Notes under the pieces: model-generated
Told to the model about the DNA's origin: nothing
What the model saw: only the letters and a program-made list of their open reading frames with translations
The model's database searches: none
NCBI GenBank assembly: GCA_030595795.1
Contig: JAUVCH010000033.1
Span: 1 to 35,744 of the forward strand
Length of the DNA stretch: 35,744 nt
DNA from: Gammaproteobacteria bacterium
GTDB taxonomy: Bacteria; Pseudomonadota; Gammaproteobacteria; GCA-001735895
Reading direction: 5' to 3'
Shown: positions 11,900 to 19,770 of the stretch, piece by piece
How positions within the stretch are numbered: the stretch's first letter is position 1
Layout of the letters: the number at the start of each line of letters is the position of its first letter
Translations under genes and position numbers: made by a program

Positions 11900-13090
11900 A
11901 TGGGCGAAATAATGCAGGGTTTTCCAGTTCTGTCGGGTCAGCGCATTCCGCGAAGTGACTGGGACAGGGCACCTTGGAATCGATGGACATTTCAAAATGT
12001 TCGGCAAATGTTACCAACCACCGAAGTATGGCGAGGGAATGGTAAGGTTCGGGAATTTAGCTACGACGAAAAACTTCTGTCAGGTATCGAATTTGAGTCA
12101 TCGGATTCAACCACCTCTACAGTGCAAAGCTGGATTGACACTAGTTATACCGATGGCGTTCTCGTATTGCATAAGGGAGTAATCGTATTCGAGCAGTATC
12201 ACAATGACATGACGGAACGCAGTCTGCATCTGTCACAGTCGATGGCAAAATCCATAGTAGCCTCGGTAGCAGGCATTTTAATCGGACGTGGGTTGATTGA
12301 CCCGGCGGAGCAGGTCAGCAGCTATTTACCCGAGCTTGAAGATACCGCCTGGCGAGGTGCCACATTGCAGCAGGTAATGGATATGACTACCGGCGTGCGC
12401 TATGTCGAAGACTATGAGGCTCTCGATTCTGATATCGCCGTCACCGATATCGCCAGTGGCTGGAAACCACCAGCACCGGGTGTTAATACGCCAGCGTGTA
12501 TGTGGGATCAAATCCTGACACTCACTGAAACTACGCGCGAACATGGTAGTCTGTTTCAATACCGCTCGATCGAAACCGATGTGCTCGCGCATTGCCTGGA
12601 GCGCGTCACGCAAACACGTCTCGCTAATTTGGTGAGTCAGGAGATCTGGCAACCGCTGGGCTGTGAAGAGAGCGCCTGTTTCACCGTCGATGCGGCGGGT
12701 TATGCTTTGGCCGACGGCGGATTTAACGCCACGCTACGCGATTATGCCAGGTTTGGTCAGATGTTACTCGACGACGGTCAGGTCGACGGATTAAATATCG
12801 TACCAAAGCAATGGATTGATGATATTCATAATGCTGATCATGGATTGTTCGGCGAACCTTATACTCAGGGGGCACCGAATGGTGGATATCGAAATCAATT
12901 TTGGATTGAAGACGTTGACCGACCAGCCTTTATGGCCAGAGGGGTGTTTGGACAGCTTATTTATATCGATCCAGCGCATGACCTGGTGATGGTCAAACTA
13001 TCAAGCTGGCCAGAGTTTACTTCGGTACCGAGATTGCGCACTGCGCTTAATGCAATACATGCCATTGCGGCTTCTCTGAGTCAGGCTTAA
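11900..13090 (+). CDS. Serine hydrolase, class C beta-lactamase/NylB fold (copy 1)
   Basis: A penicillin-binding-protein-like serine hydrolase of 396 residues with no obvious signal peptide. The nucleophile motif is SMAK (S114, K117) and the second catalytic Tyr is Y221 in FQYRS. These positions and the neighbouring GVRYVEDY segment resemble 6-aminohexanoate-dimer hydrolase NylB (Ser112, Lys115, Tyr215 by memory) more than AmpC. Members cleave small amides, esters or peptides. The start is ATG 11900, or ATG 11912. It is followed by a paralogue after 7 bases. Cytosolic location and the amidase upstream hint at intracellular breakdown of an imported amide. The substrate is unknown. Confidence 0.88.
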   Translation: MGEIMQGFPVLSGQRIPRSDWDRAPWNRWTFQNVRQMLPTTEVWRGNGKVREFSYDEKLLSGIEFESSDSTTSTVQSWIDTSYTDGVLVLHKGVIVFEQYHNDMTERSLHLSQSMAKSIVASVAGILIGRGLIDPAEQVSSYLPELEDTAWRGATLQQVMDMTTGVRYVEDYEALDSDIAVTDIASGWKPPAPGVNTPACMWDQILTLTETTREHGSLFQYRSIETDVLAHCLERVTQTRLANLVSQEIWQPLGCEESACFTVDAAGYALADGGFNATLRDYARFGQMLLDDGQVDGLNIVPKQWIDDIHNADHGLFGEPYTQGAPNGGYRNQFWIEDVDRPAFMARGVFGQLIYIDPAHDLVMVKLSSWPEFTSVPRLRTALNAIHAIAASLSQA

Positions 13091-13097
13091 AAGGCAA

Positions 13098-14258
13098 ATG
13101 AATTCTAGAAAGTCGAGTAATACCAGCCTCGCTAACTGGCGAACATCACCGCATAGCGAATGGGCATTTCAAAATCTTCGCCAGTTGATACCGACTGCTG
13201 AAATTCGTGCAGGGCGGTCTTCAAGCCCTTTATCTGTGGCAAAGTCTTCAATTGCCGATTCTCTCGAACTCGCTAGCGTAAAAGGGAAAAGTCTCGGCGA
13301 ATTTTTAACCGAGAGCTTTACCGATAGCCTGGTAATTCTGCAACGAGGGCGCAAGGTTTACCAGTGGAATGCTTCGCATTGTGATGCCAGTCTACCGCAT
13401 ATTGTGTTCTCGGTGAGTAAGTCCATTACCGCGATGCTGGTGGGAATTTTGGTGGGTGATGGAACGCTCAATGTCACCAAACCGATATTGCATTATCTAC
13501 CTGGTGTCAAAGGCAGCGCCTACGAAGACGCCAGCTTGCAACAATTGCTTGATATGACTGTCGCGCTAGCGTTTGACGAATCCTATCTGGATGCGGGCGG
13601 AGAGTTCGCGCGCTATCGCGATGCCACTGGATGGAACCCTGTCGACCAAACCAGTCCTGGCCCGAATCTGGAAGAGTTTTTATATGGATTGAAAAAATCT
13701 AATTCAGCGCACGGCGACATGTTTCAGTATAAGTCACCGAACTCCGACTTGCTTGGCTTGCTTATCGAACGCGCCACAACTGTGCCTTATGCTGATTTAC
13801 TGTCATCGCAAATATGGGCGCCGATGGGTGCCGAAACCGATGGCTATGTCACGGTCGACCGAGCAGGGCTTGCGCGTGGCGCAGGTGGTGTCTGCGTGAC
13901 AATTGACGATCTTGCGCGCTTCGGGCAGTTGATTCTTAATAAAGGTGCGGTCAATAACCGGCAGATTATTCCAGAACACTGGATCGAAGACACGATGGCC
14001 CGGGGGGATCGTAATGCCTGGCAAAAGGGTGAGTTCTATAATCTGTTGCCACAGGGACGGTATCGTAATAAATGGTACCAGGTTGGCGATCAGGATCGGT
14101 TAGTCATGGCGCTTGGTATTCACGGCCAGTGGCTTTACATTAACCCGGTAGCCGAAATAGTCATTGCCAAAATGTCATCCCAACCGGAACCGGTCGATGA
14201 TGTTCTGGATCTGTTAATTATGAAAGTGCTTCAAGAATTACGCGATTGTTTGCGATAA
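13098..14258 (+). CDS. Serine hydrolase, class C beta-lactamase/NylB fold (copy 2)
   Basis: Paralogue of the preceding gene, 386 residues. It shares the layout W-x-F-x-N-(V/L)-R-Q near the N-terminus, an SVSK nucleophile motif (S105, K108), the LLDMTV.. segment, and catalytic Tyr Y211 in FQYKS, followed by NSDLLG. The two proteins have clearly diverged, so this is an old duplication and probably two different specificities. No signal peptide is seen. It starts 7 bases after the first copy and is certainly co-transcribed with it. An AT-rich gap of about 110 bases separates it from the next gene. Confidence 0.87.
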   Translation: MNSRKSSNTSLANWRTSPHSEWAFQNLRQLIPTAEIRAGRSSSPLSVAKSSIADSLELASVKGKSLGEFLTESFTDSLVILQRGRKVYQWNASHCDASLPHIVFSVSKSITAMLVGILVGDGTLNVTKPILHYLPGVKGSAYEDASLQQLLDMTVALAFDESYLDAGGEFARYRDATGWNPVDQTSPGPNLEEFLYGLKKSNSAHGDMFQYKSPNSDLLGLLIERATTVPYADLLSSQIWAPMGAETDGYVTVDRAGLARGAGGVCVTIDDLARFGQLILNKGAVNNRQIIPEHWIEDTMARGDRNAWQKGEFYNLLPQGRYRNKWYQVGDQDRLVMALGIHGQWLYINPVAEIVIAKMSSQPEPVDDVLDLLIMKVLQELRDCLR

Positions 14259-14370
14259 ATTAAATTTTAATTGTTGCTATTTCAAGAACAATAATTTCAT
14301 ATTATCACTGTTTATTCTTTTTACAGCATCATTAATAATGCCTCTAACTACCCAATTAAGGAAGCTAATC

Positions 14371-15321
14371 ATGAGCGCAGAATTAAAAGTTAATAAAGGT
14401 GAGTTCGTTCGTTCAGTTTCGGACTTTAGAAACTGGGTCACCAAAGATGGTAGCGCGGGCCTGAGCGGCGAAGGTGGTTTTGCTGCCGAGTCAGGCCGCT
14501 ATCACCTTTACGTTTCGCATGCCTGTCCATGGGCGCATCGCACGATGATATTTCGCGCCTTGAAAGGGTTGCAAGATGTAATCTCGGTATCGGTAGTACA
14601 TCCTTTAATGCCCGATGAAAGCTGGGTATTCGGCGAATATCCGGGTGCCACCGAGGATCATGTGAACAATGCCAGTTACCTTTACGAAAACTACCAGAAA
14701 GCGGATGCTGACTTTAATGGGCTGGTGACCGTTCCTGTATTATGGGATAAAAAACGCCAGACCATCGTCAACAATGAATCGTCGGAAATAATTCGAATGC
14801 TGAATTCTGCCTTTGATGAATTGACCGATGTCGAGCTGGATTTTTATCCGCAAGCCTTGCGCGAAGAAATCGAGGCCATTAACCAGCCGATTTATGACAA
14901 TGTCAATAATGGTGTCTACCGCTGTGGGTTCGCTCGAACGCAGCAGGCTTACGATCAGGCCTACGACCGATTATTCAACACCCTCGATGAGCTAGAAGAT
15001 AGATTGTCGAAGCAGCGCTATCTGGTCGGTGAACAAATAACCGAAGCTGACTGGCGTTTATTTACCACGTTGGTTCGGTTTGACGCGGTGTATTACAACC
15101 ATTTCAAAACCAACAAAAAGCGAATGACCGAGTATCCGAACCTGTGGGCTTACACCCGCGAGTTATATCAGGTTCCCGGCGTCGCCGAAACCGTGAACAT
15201 GGATCATATTAAGTATCATTATTTCGCGAGTCATCGTTCGGTTAATCCTACGGGTATTGTGCCCAAAGGTCCCGATATTGATTTTTTTGTGCCGCATGGG
15301 CGGATTCAGTTTTACTCATAG
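14371..15321 (+). CDS. yqjG: Glutathionyl-hydroquinone reductase (Xi-class GST)
   Basis: Cytosolic glutathione transferase of the Xi class, which removes glutathione from glutathionyl-hydroquinones. It has 316 residues from ATG 14371, preceded by AAGGAAG; an upstream ATG at 14338 is less likely. The active-site cysteine is C52 in the family motif ACPWAHRT. The GST C-terminal helical domain (about 165-300) contains RYLVGEQITEADWRLF and the conserved YYNHFKTN stretch of this class. The family normally repairs quinone adducts in aromatic or oxidative metabolism. It is followed after 24 bases by the CDGSH/glutamate-synthase-like gene, so a shared redox task is possible. Confidence 0.93.
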   Translation: MSAELKVNKGEFVRSVSDFRNWVTKDGSAGLSGEGGFAAESGRYHLYVSHACPWAHRTMIFRALKGLQDVISVSVVHPLMPDESWVFGEYPGATEDHVNNASYLYENYQKADADFNGLVTVPVLWDKKRQTIVNNESSEIIRMLNSAFDELTDVELDFYPQALREEIEAINQPIYDNVNNGVYRCGFARTQQAYDQAYDRLFNTLDELEDRLSKQRYLVGEQITEADWRLFTTLVRFDAVYYNHFKTNKKRMTEYPNLWAYTRELYQVPGVAETVNMDHIKYHYFASHRSVNPTGIVPKGPDIDFFVPHGRIQFYS

Positions 15322-15345
15322 TCCGCTAAAGAAAAAGGAAGAAAA

Positions 15346-16890
15346 ATGACCAATCCAACAATTGCAGACAACAAACCTAATCCAGTCACGTTAAGCAAAG
15401 ACGAGGAATATTATTTCTGTGCCTGTGGTCGGTCGAATAATCAGCCATTTTGTGATGGTTCGCACGCAGGCACATCGTTTAAACCGAAGGCCTTCACTGC
15501 TGAACAAGATGGCGAAGCTTATTTATGCGCCTGCAAGCATAGCGCCAATACACCGTTTTGTGATGGAACGCATAAACAGTTTAGTGACGAACAAGTCGGT
15601 CAGGAAGGCCCGGGGATAAAGGCAGAGTCTTCAGAGTTACCGACTCCTAAAGCAACGCTCGAAGAACCTACCGTTGAATTTATTCATCAGCTAGCCAGAG
15701 ATGGATTGTCAAAATTGGGCCATCACGGTCAAATGACATCTATGGGTGTACCGCGGCATCTATTACCGCATTGGGATGACTTGCAAATCATGGCCGCTCA
15801 GATGGCGACTAAGCCGTTGATGGAAGACCATGCCGTAGGGACTGAATTAGTCATTGGGCCGGAAGCGAAAAAGCCATTAGTATTAAAGATTCCATTATTT
15901 GTGTCCGATATGAGTTTTGGTGCCTTATCCGAAGAAGCAAAAATATCTCTGGCGATCGGTGCTGAGCTGGCAGGTACTGGTATCTGTTCGGGCGAAGGTG
16001 GTATGTTGCCCGAAGAGCAAGCGGTAAATTCTCGATACTTTTACGAGTTAGCCAGTGCTGGATTTGTCTATAAAGAAGAACTACTGGAGAAAGTACAGGC
16101 CTTTCATTTTAAAGGAGGGCAGGGTGCTAAAACAGGTACGGGAGGCCATCTCCCTGGTAGTAAAAACAAAGGGAAAATTTCTCAGGTTAGAAATATACCC
16201 GAAGGCGAAGCGGCAGTTTCTCCTCCTACGTTTAAAGACTTATCTTCGGTATCCGATTTCAAACGCTTCGCCGATCAAGTGCGAGAAGTCAGTGGCGGTG
16301 TTCCAGTTGGTTTCAAACTCAGTGCCAACCATATCGAACGGGATATTCAATTTGCGCTAGATGCGAGTGCCGATTACATCATATTAGATGGCCGAGGCGG
16401 TGGCACTGGAGCCGCACCAGAGATGTTTCGAGATCATATTAGTGTGCCCACCATTCCGGCATTAGCGCGAGCGCGCCGTTATCTTGATGAACAAGGCGCA
16501 AGCGGTCGAGTCACGCTTATCATCACCGGTGGTTTACGCGTGCCAATCGATTTTGTAAAGGCATTGGCGTTAGGGGCGGATGGGGTCGCCATCTCAAATA
16601 GTGCGATGCAGGCCATCGGTTGTGTTGCTGCCAGAATGTGTAATAGTAATAACTGCCCGGCAGGCATAGCTACACAGAAAGCAGATTTACGTCAACGGTT
16701 GAATGTCGAAAAATCATCGAAGCAGTTACATAACTTTTTTAATGCATCGGTCGAATTGATGCAGGTAATGGCGCGAGCCTGCGGGCATGATAGCTTAAGT
16801 CAATTTAATAAAAATGATCTCGCCACCTGGCATCGAGAAATGGCGTTGTTGTCGGGTGTTAGGTATTCGGGGTATTCGGATTTAGAATGA
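15346..16890 (+). CDS. Tandem CDGSH - FMN glutamate synthase-like fusion
   Basis: A 514-residue two-part redox enzyme. Residues 22-41 and 58-77 each hold a CDGSH [2Fe-2S] motif: C25, C27, C36, H40 and C61, C63, C72, H76, the three-Cys-one-His set. The rest (about 110-505) is the FMN and 3Fe-4S domain of glutamate synthase, with KGGQGAKTGTGGHLP, ILDGRGGGTGAAP, ITGGLRVP and cluster cysteines C426, C432 and C437 (C-x5-C-x4-CP). The amidotransferase and GXGXG domains of GltB are absent, as in the single-domain relatives that include N-methylglutamate synthase subunit MgsC. It is probably cytosolic, with the CDGSH clusters feeding electrons to the FMN. The reaction is unknown. AAAAAGGAAG precedes the start. 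Confidence 0.9.
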   Translation: MTNPTIADNKPNPVTLSKDEEYYFCACGRSNNQPFCDGSHAGTSFKPKAFTAEQDGEAYLCACKHSANTPFCDGTHKQFSDEQVGQEGPGIKAESSELPTPKATLEEPTVEFIHQLARDGLSKLGHHGQMTSMGVPRHLLPHWDDLQIMAAQMATKPLMEDHAVGTELVIGPEAKKPLVLKIPLFVSDMSFGALSEEAKISLAIGAELAGTGICSGEGGMLPEEQAVNSRYFYELASAGFVYKEELLEKVQAFHFKGGQGAKTGTGGHLPGSKNKGKISQVRNIPEGEAAVSPPTFKDLSSVSDFKRFADQVREVSGGVPVGFKLSANHIERDIQFALDASADYIILDGRGGGTGAAPEMFRDHISVPTIPALARARRYLDEQGASGRVTLIITGGLRVPIDFVKALALGADGVAISNSAMQAIGCVAARMCNSNNCPAGIATQKADLRQRLNVEKSSKQLHNFFNASVELMQVMARACGHDSLSQFNKNDLATWHREMALLSGVRYSGYSDLE

Positions 16891-16895
16891 ACTGA

Positions 16896-16921
16896 TGTCG
16901 GAGTTAAGCTTAACTCCGACA
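16896..16921. terminator. 26-base perfect palindrome between convergent genes
   Basis: Bases 16896-16921 are a perfect inverted repeat with no spacer (arms of 13 bases meeting at AAGCTT). It lies in the 39-base gap between two convergent stop codons. A hairpin stopping transcription from both sides is the simplest role. There is no T-run on either strand, so a protein-binding site or pairing element cannot be excluded. Confidence 0.55.
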
Positions 16922-16929
16922 CCACTAAA

Positions 16930-17712
16930 TCACTTCCCCTTCCAAACCGGTTCCCGCTTCTCCGCAAACGCCTTAAAACCTTCCAGCCCATCCTCGCTAC
17001 CATACAACACATCTACGGACTCAAACTGGCGTTTGGTAATCCGGTTCAGCGCATCCTGAAACTTCATACCTTCGGCTTCGCGGGCGACTTCTTTGATTGA
17101 TGCGAATACCAGTGGCGGACCGGCTTCCAGTTGTTCGGCGATTTCCCAGACGCGGTCGCTGAGTTTGTCGGCGGGATGAATTTCGTTCACCAGGCCCCAA
17201 CGCAAGGCTTCTTCGGCATCCATCCAGCGACCGGTGTAGAGCATATTCATGGCGATGTGATAGGGGATACGCTTGGGAAGTTTTAAAGTTGCGGCGTCGG
17301 CCAGAGTCCCCGCACGAATTTCGGGCAGCGCAAAGTTAGTATGCTCCGCGACGTAAATCATGTCGGCTGATAGCGCGAGTTCAAAGCCGCCGCCGACTGC
17401 CATACCGTTGACGTCTGCTAGTACTGGCTTGTTCAGGTTACGTAATTCCTGCAGGCCACCGAAACCACCGACACCATAATCGCTATCAACAGCGTCGCCG
17501 TCGGCGGCGGCTTTTAAATCCCAGCCAGCGGAAAAGAATTTTTCGCCAGCGGTTTTAATAATAGCTACACGTAAGGCAGCGTTATCACGAAATTCCTTAA
17601 ACGCTTCACCCATCTCTCGACTGGTAGCGAGGTCAATGGCATTGGCTTTGGGACGGTCGAGCGTGACTTCGAAAATACCGCCAACGGTTTTTGTTTTTAC
17701 TACGTCTGACAT
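16930..17712 (-). CDS. caiD: Crotonobetainyl-CoA hydratase-like (CaiD family)
   Basis: Crotonase-fold enzyme, 260 residues, expected to interconvert crotonobetainyl-CoA and carnitinyl-CoA. From memory it follows E. coli CaiD closely over the whole length: DRPKANAID, EMGEAFKEFRD, GEKFFSAGWDLKAAA, GGGFELALSAD with the catalytic Glu, GRWMDAEEALRWGLVNE, and the closing FAEKREPVWKGK. That is much more specific than a generic enoyl-CoA hydratase. It is the last gene of a five-gene minus-strand operon; its ATG directly follows the TAA of the upstream ligase gene. Another trimethylammonium acyl-CoA substrate is the main alternative. Confidence 0.9.
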   Translation of the reverse strand: MSDVVKTKTVGGIFEVTLDRPKANAIDLATSREMGEAFKEFRDNAALRVAIIKTAGEKFFSAGWDLKAAADGDAVDSDYGVGGFGGLQELRNLNKPVLADVNGMAVGGGFELALSADMIYVAEHTNFALPEIRAGTLADAATLKLPKRIPYHIAMNMLYTGRWMDAEEALRWGLVNEIHPADKLSDRVWEIAEQLEAGPPLVFASIKEVAREAEGMKFQDALNRITKRQFESVDVLYGSEDGLEGFKAFAEKREPVWKGK

Positions 17713-19770
17713 TTAATTATTCTCCTCTAAAACGATGAGCGCATCGGCGGCGAATACACCTTTGCCTTCTGCGCACAATAATAACGGGTTAACGTCGAGT
17801 TCAACTAATTCATTTGATTGTGACATGGCGTAGTCCTGTATGGCCATGATGGCATCGACTGCGGCATTTATATCGGCTTTGGCCTTGCCGCGATAACCAT
17901 TGAGTAATGGTGCGGACTTTAATTCAAGAATAGATTTTTCTACCTGGTCGCTATTAGTTGGAATTAATAGCGTTTGTGCATCTTTTAATATCTCGACCAG
18001 TATACCGCCACTACCGATGGTTAAAACCAGGCCAAATTGAGGGTCGCGGGTAATGCCTACAATTAGTTCGGTAACAACGTCGCTCACCATCGACTCCATG
18101 TAAAGCGTATCACTAATATCAAATAAATCATTCGCCGCCTGTTCGACTTCAGCCGCATTGCCAAGATTCAAACGCACTGCATTCTGTTCAGTTTTATGCG
18201 CGATGCCTAACGCCTTAAGCACCACCGGGTAACCAAGTCGCTCCGCTAATTCTTTCCCTTGTCCAGCCGACAATAGTCGTTCACCATGCGGAACAACAAC
18301 ACCATGCTCCGATAGTTGCTGCTTGGCCTCAGCTTCATCCAATGTCTTCCGACCCTCGCCAATTGTCGATAACTTTAATACAGGGGGAGGTGATTCTGTT
18401 TGCCAGACAATTCCAATATCAGCAGCAATCTCGGTAGCCTTCAAGGCTTCATCAATCCCATAAAAACTAACAATGCCACGCTTATTAAACGATTCAGTGT
18501 AATCTTCAGAAATATTCTCAGACATGCCAATCACAAAGGCACCTTTTGCGTTATTTTCTTTCAATGCCGCATCATAGGCATCCACCGCAATCATCCACTC
18601 CCAGTCTTCGCAACGTTCCCGGTGCGGGAAATCGAGGATGAGATAATTTAAATTGAAGCCATTGCCGACCATGCCGCTATAGGCGGCCTGCATGACTTCG
18701 CGGTTACCCCAGCAATAGGTATGGTAGTCGAGAGGATTAGCGACGGTCACCAGTGGGCCCAGTGCTGTTTCAATCGGTGCTTTCTGTTCGGGTGTTAATT
18801 CAGCGAAGTAAACTTTTTTGCCATCGGCGGCATCGGCGATGATACTGGCTTCACCGCCCGAACAGCTCATCGACGATATTCGATAACCGTCAAGCGGCCC
18901 GTGAATATGTAGCAGTTTCAGCGTTTCCAGAAAAACCGGGATCGACTCTGCCTGACCGAAACCGTTGCGCTTTAAAAAGGCGCTGGTGATATTGTGCGAC
19001 CCAGCTAAAGATGCGGTATGCGTCATCGCCGCAATTTGTGAGTGCTCGCTCTTGCCGACTTTGTAAACAACAACTGGCTTGTTTAGCTTTCGTGATTTTG
19101 CCGCCAGTTGTTCCATCGACTCGATCGAATCGAAGCCTTCAACATATAGTCCAAGAGCAGTGACTCGAACATCGTCAAGAATGGTGAGCGCGAGTTCGGA
19201 AGTACCAACCATGGCTTGATTACCCACGGTTAAAATATAGGCCAGTGATAAACCACGCTGCTGCATGGTGAAGTTGATCGCTATATTAGATGACTGTGCG
19301 ATGATCGCGACACCTTTTTGATCGGGCTGCAAACGCTTGCCACCCTGTTGATCCGGCCAGAGTAAGGCACCATCGGCATAGTTGATCAGACCATAGCAAT
19401 TGGGGCCGAGCACTGGCATTGCCCCTGCGGCGTTTATCAAGTCGGATTGTAATTTTCCGCCGGTCTCATCGGCCTCTAAGAATCCTGAGGCGTAACAGAT
19501 TGCTCCACCGCATTGTTTGTCACGTAAGTCCTTCACCACATCGATAGTGAGATGCCGATTAACGCCGATAAACGCGGCATCCGGACTACCCGGCAGGTCA
19601 GCTACCGAGGCGAAAGCGGGCAGACCTTCGACTTCTTTTTTAGTCGGATGAACTGGCCAGATTTCACCCTCGTAACCCATTAGCCGACATTGTTCTACCA
19701 CGCGACTAGCCTGCAAGCCGCCAATCGCGGCTATCGACTTAGGCCTTAATAAACGCTCCAGGCCTGACAT
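17713..19770 (-). CDS. ADP-forming acyl-CoA synthetase, fused alpha-beta
   Basis: NDP-forming acyl-CoA synthetase of 685 residues, distinct from AMP-forming CaiC. Order: CoA-binding Rossmann domain (about 1-135), succinyl-CoA-ligase-like domains (about 150-450) with the phospho-histidine loop MTHTASLAG near residue 257, then an ATP-grasp domain (about 470-685) with YPVVLKALG.AHKTE and a terminal ELDVNPLL. These enzymes make an acyl-CoA from acid, ATP and CoA. Between an acyl-CoA dehydrogenase and CaiD, the likely acid is carnitine, crotonobetaine or gamma-butyrobetaine, replacing the usual CaiB/CaiC activation. This is context inference. Its ATG shares one base with the stop of the upstream gene (TAATG). 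Confidence 0.9.
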   Translation of the reverse strand: MSGLERLLRPKSIAAIGGLQASRVVEQCRLMGYEGEIWPVHPTKKEVEGLPAFASVADLPGSPDAAFIGVNRHLTIDVVKDLRDKQCGGAICYASGFLEADETGGKLQSDLINAAGAMPVLGPNCYGLINYADGALLWPDQQGGKRLQPDQKGVAIIAQSSNIAINFTMQQRGLSLAYILTVGNQAMVGTSELALTILDDVRVTALGLYVEGFDSIESMEQLAAKSRKLNKPVVVYKVGKSEHSQIAAMTHTASLAGSHNITSAFLKRNGFGQAESIPVFLETLKLLHIHGPLDGYRISSMSCSGGEASIIADAADGKKVYFAELTPEQKAPIETALGPLVTVANPLDYHTYCWGNREVMQAAYSGMVGNGFNLNYLILDFPHRERCEDWEWMIAVDAYDAALKENNAKGAFVIGMSENISEDYTESFNKRGIVSFYGIDEALKATEIAADIGIVWQTESPPPVLKLSTIGEGRKTLDEAEAKQQLSEHGVVVPHGERLLSAGQGKELAERLGYPVVLKALGIAHKTEQNAVRLNLGNAAEVEQAANDLFDISDTLYMESMVSDVVTELIVGITRDPQFGLVLTIGSGGILVEILKDAQTLLIPTNSDQVEKSILELKSAPLLNGYRGKAKADINAAVDAIMAIQDYAMSQSNELVELDVNPLLLCAEGKGVFAADALIVLEENN

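Noticed and set aside
11900..14258. The two serine hydrolases as beta-lactamase resistance genes
   Set aside because: No signal peptide, and catalytic spacing resembles NylB-type hydrolases rather than AmpC.
16930..17712. Generic fatty-acid enoyl-CoA hydratase
   Set aside because: Close match to CaiD along the full length and the carnitine operon context favour the specific call.
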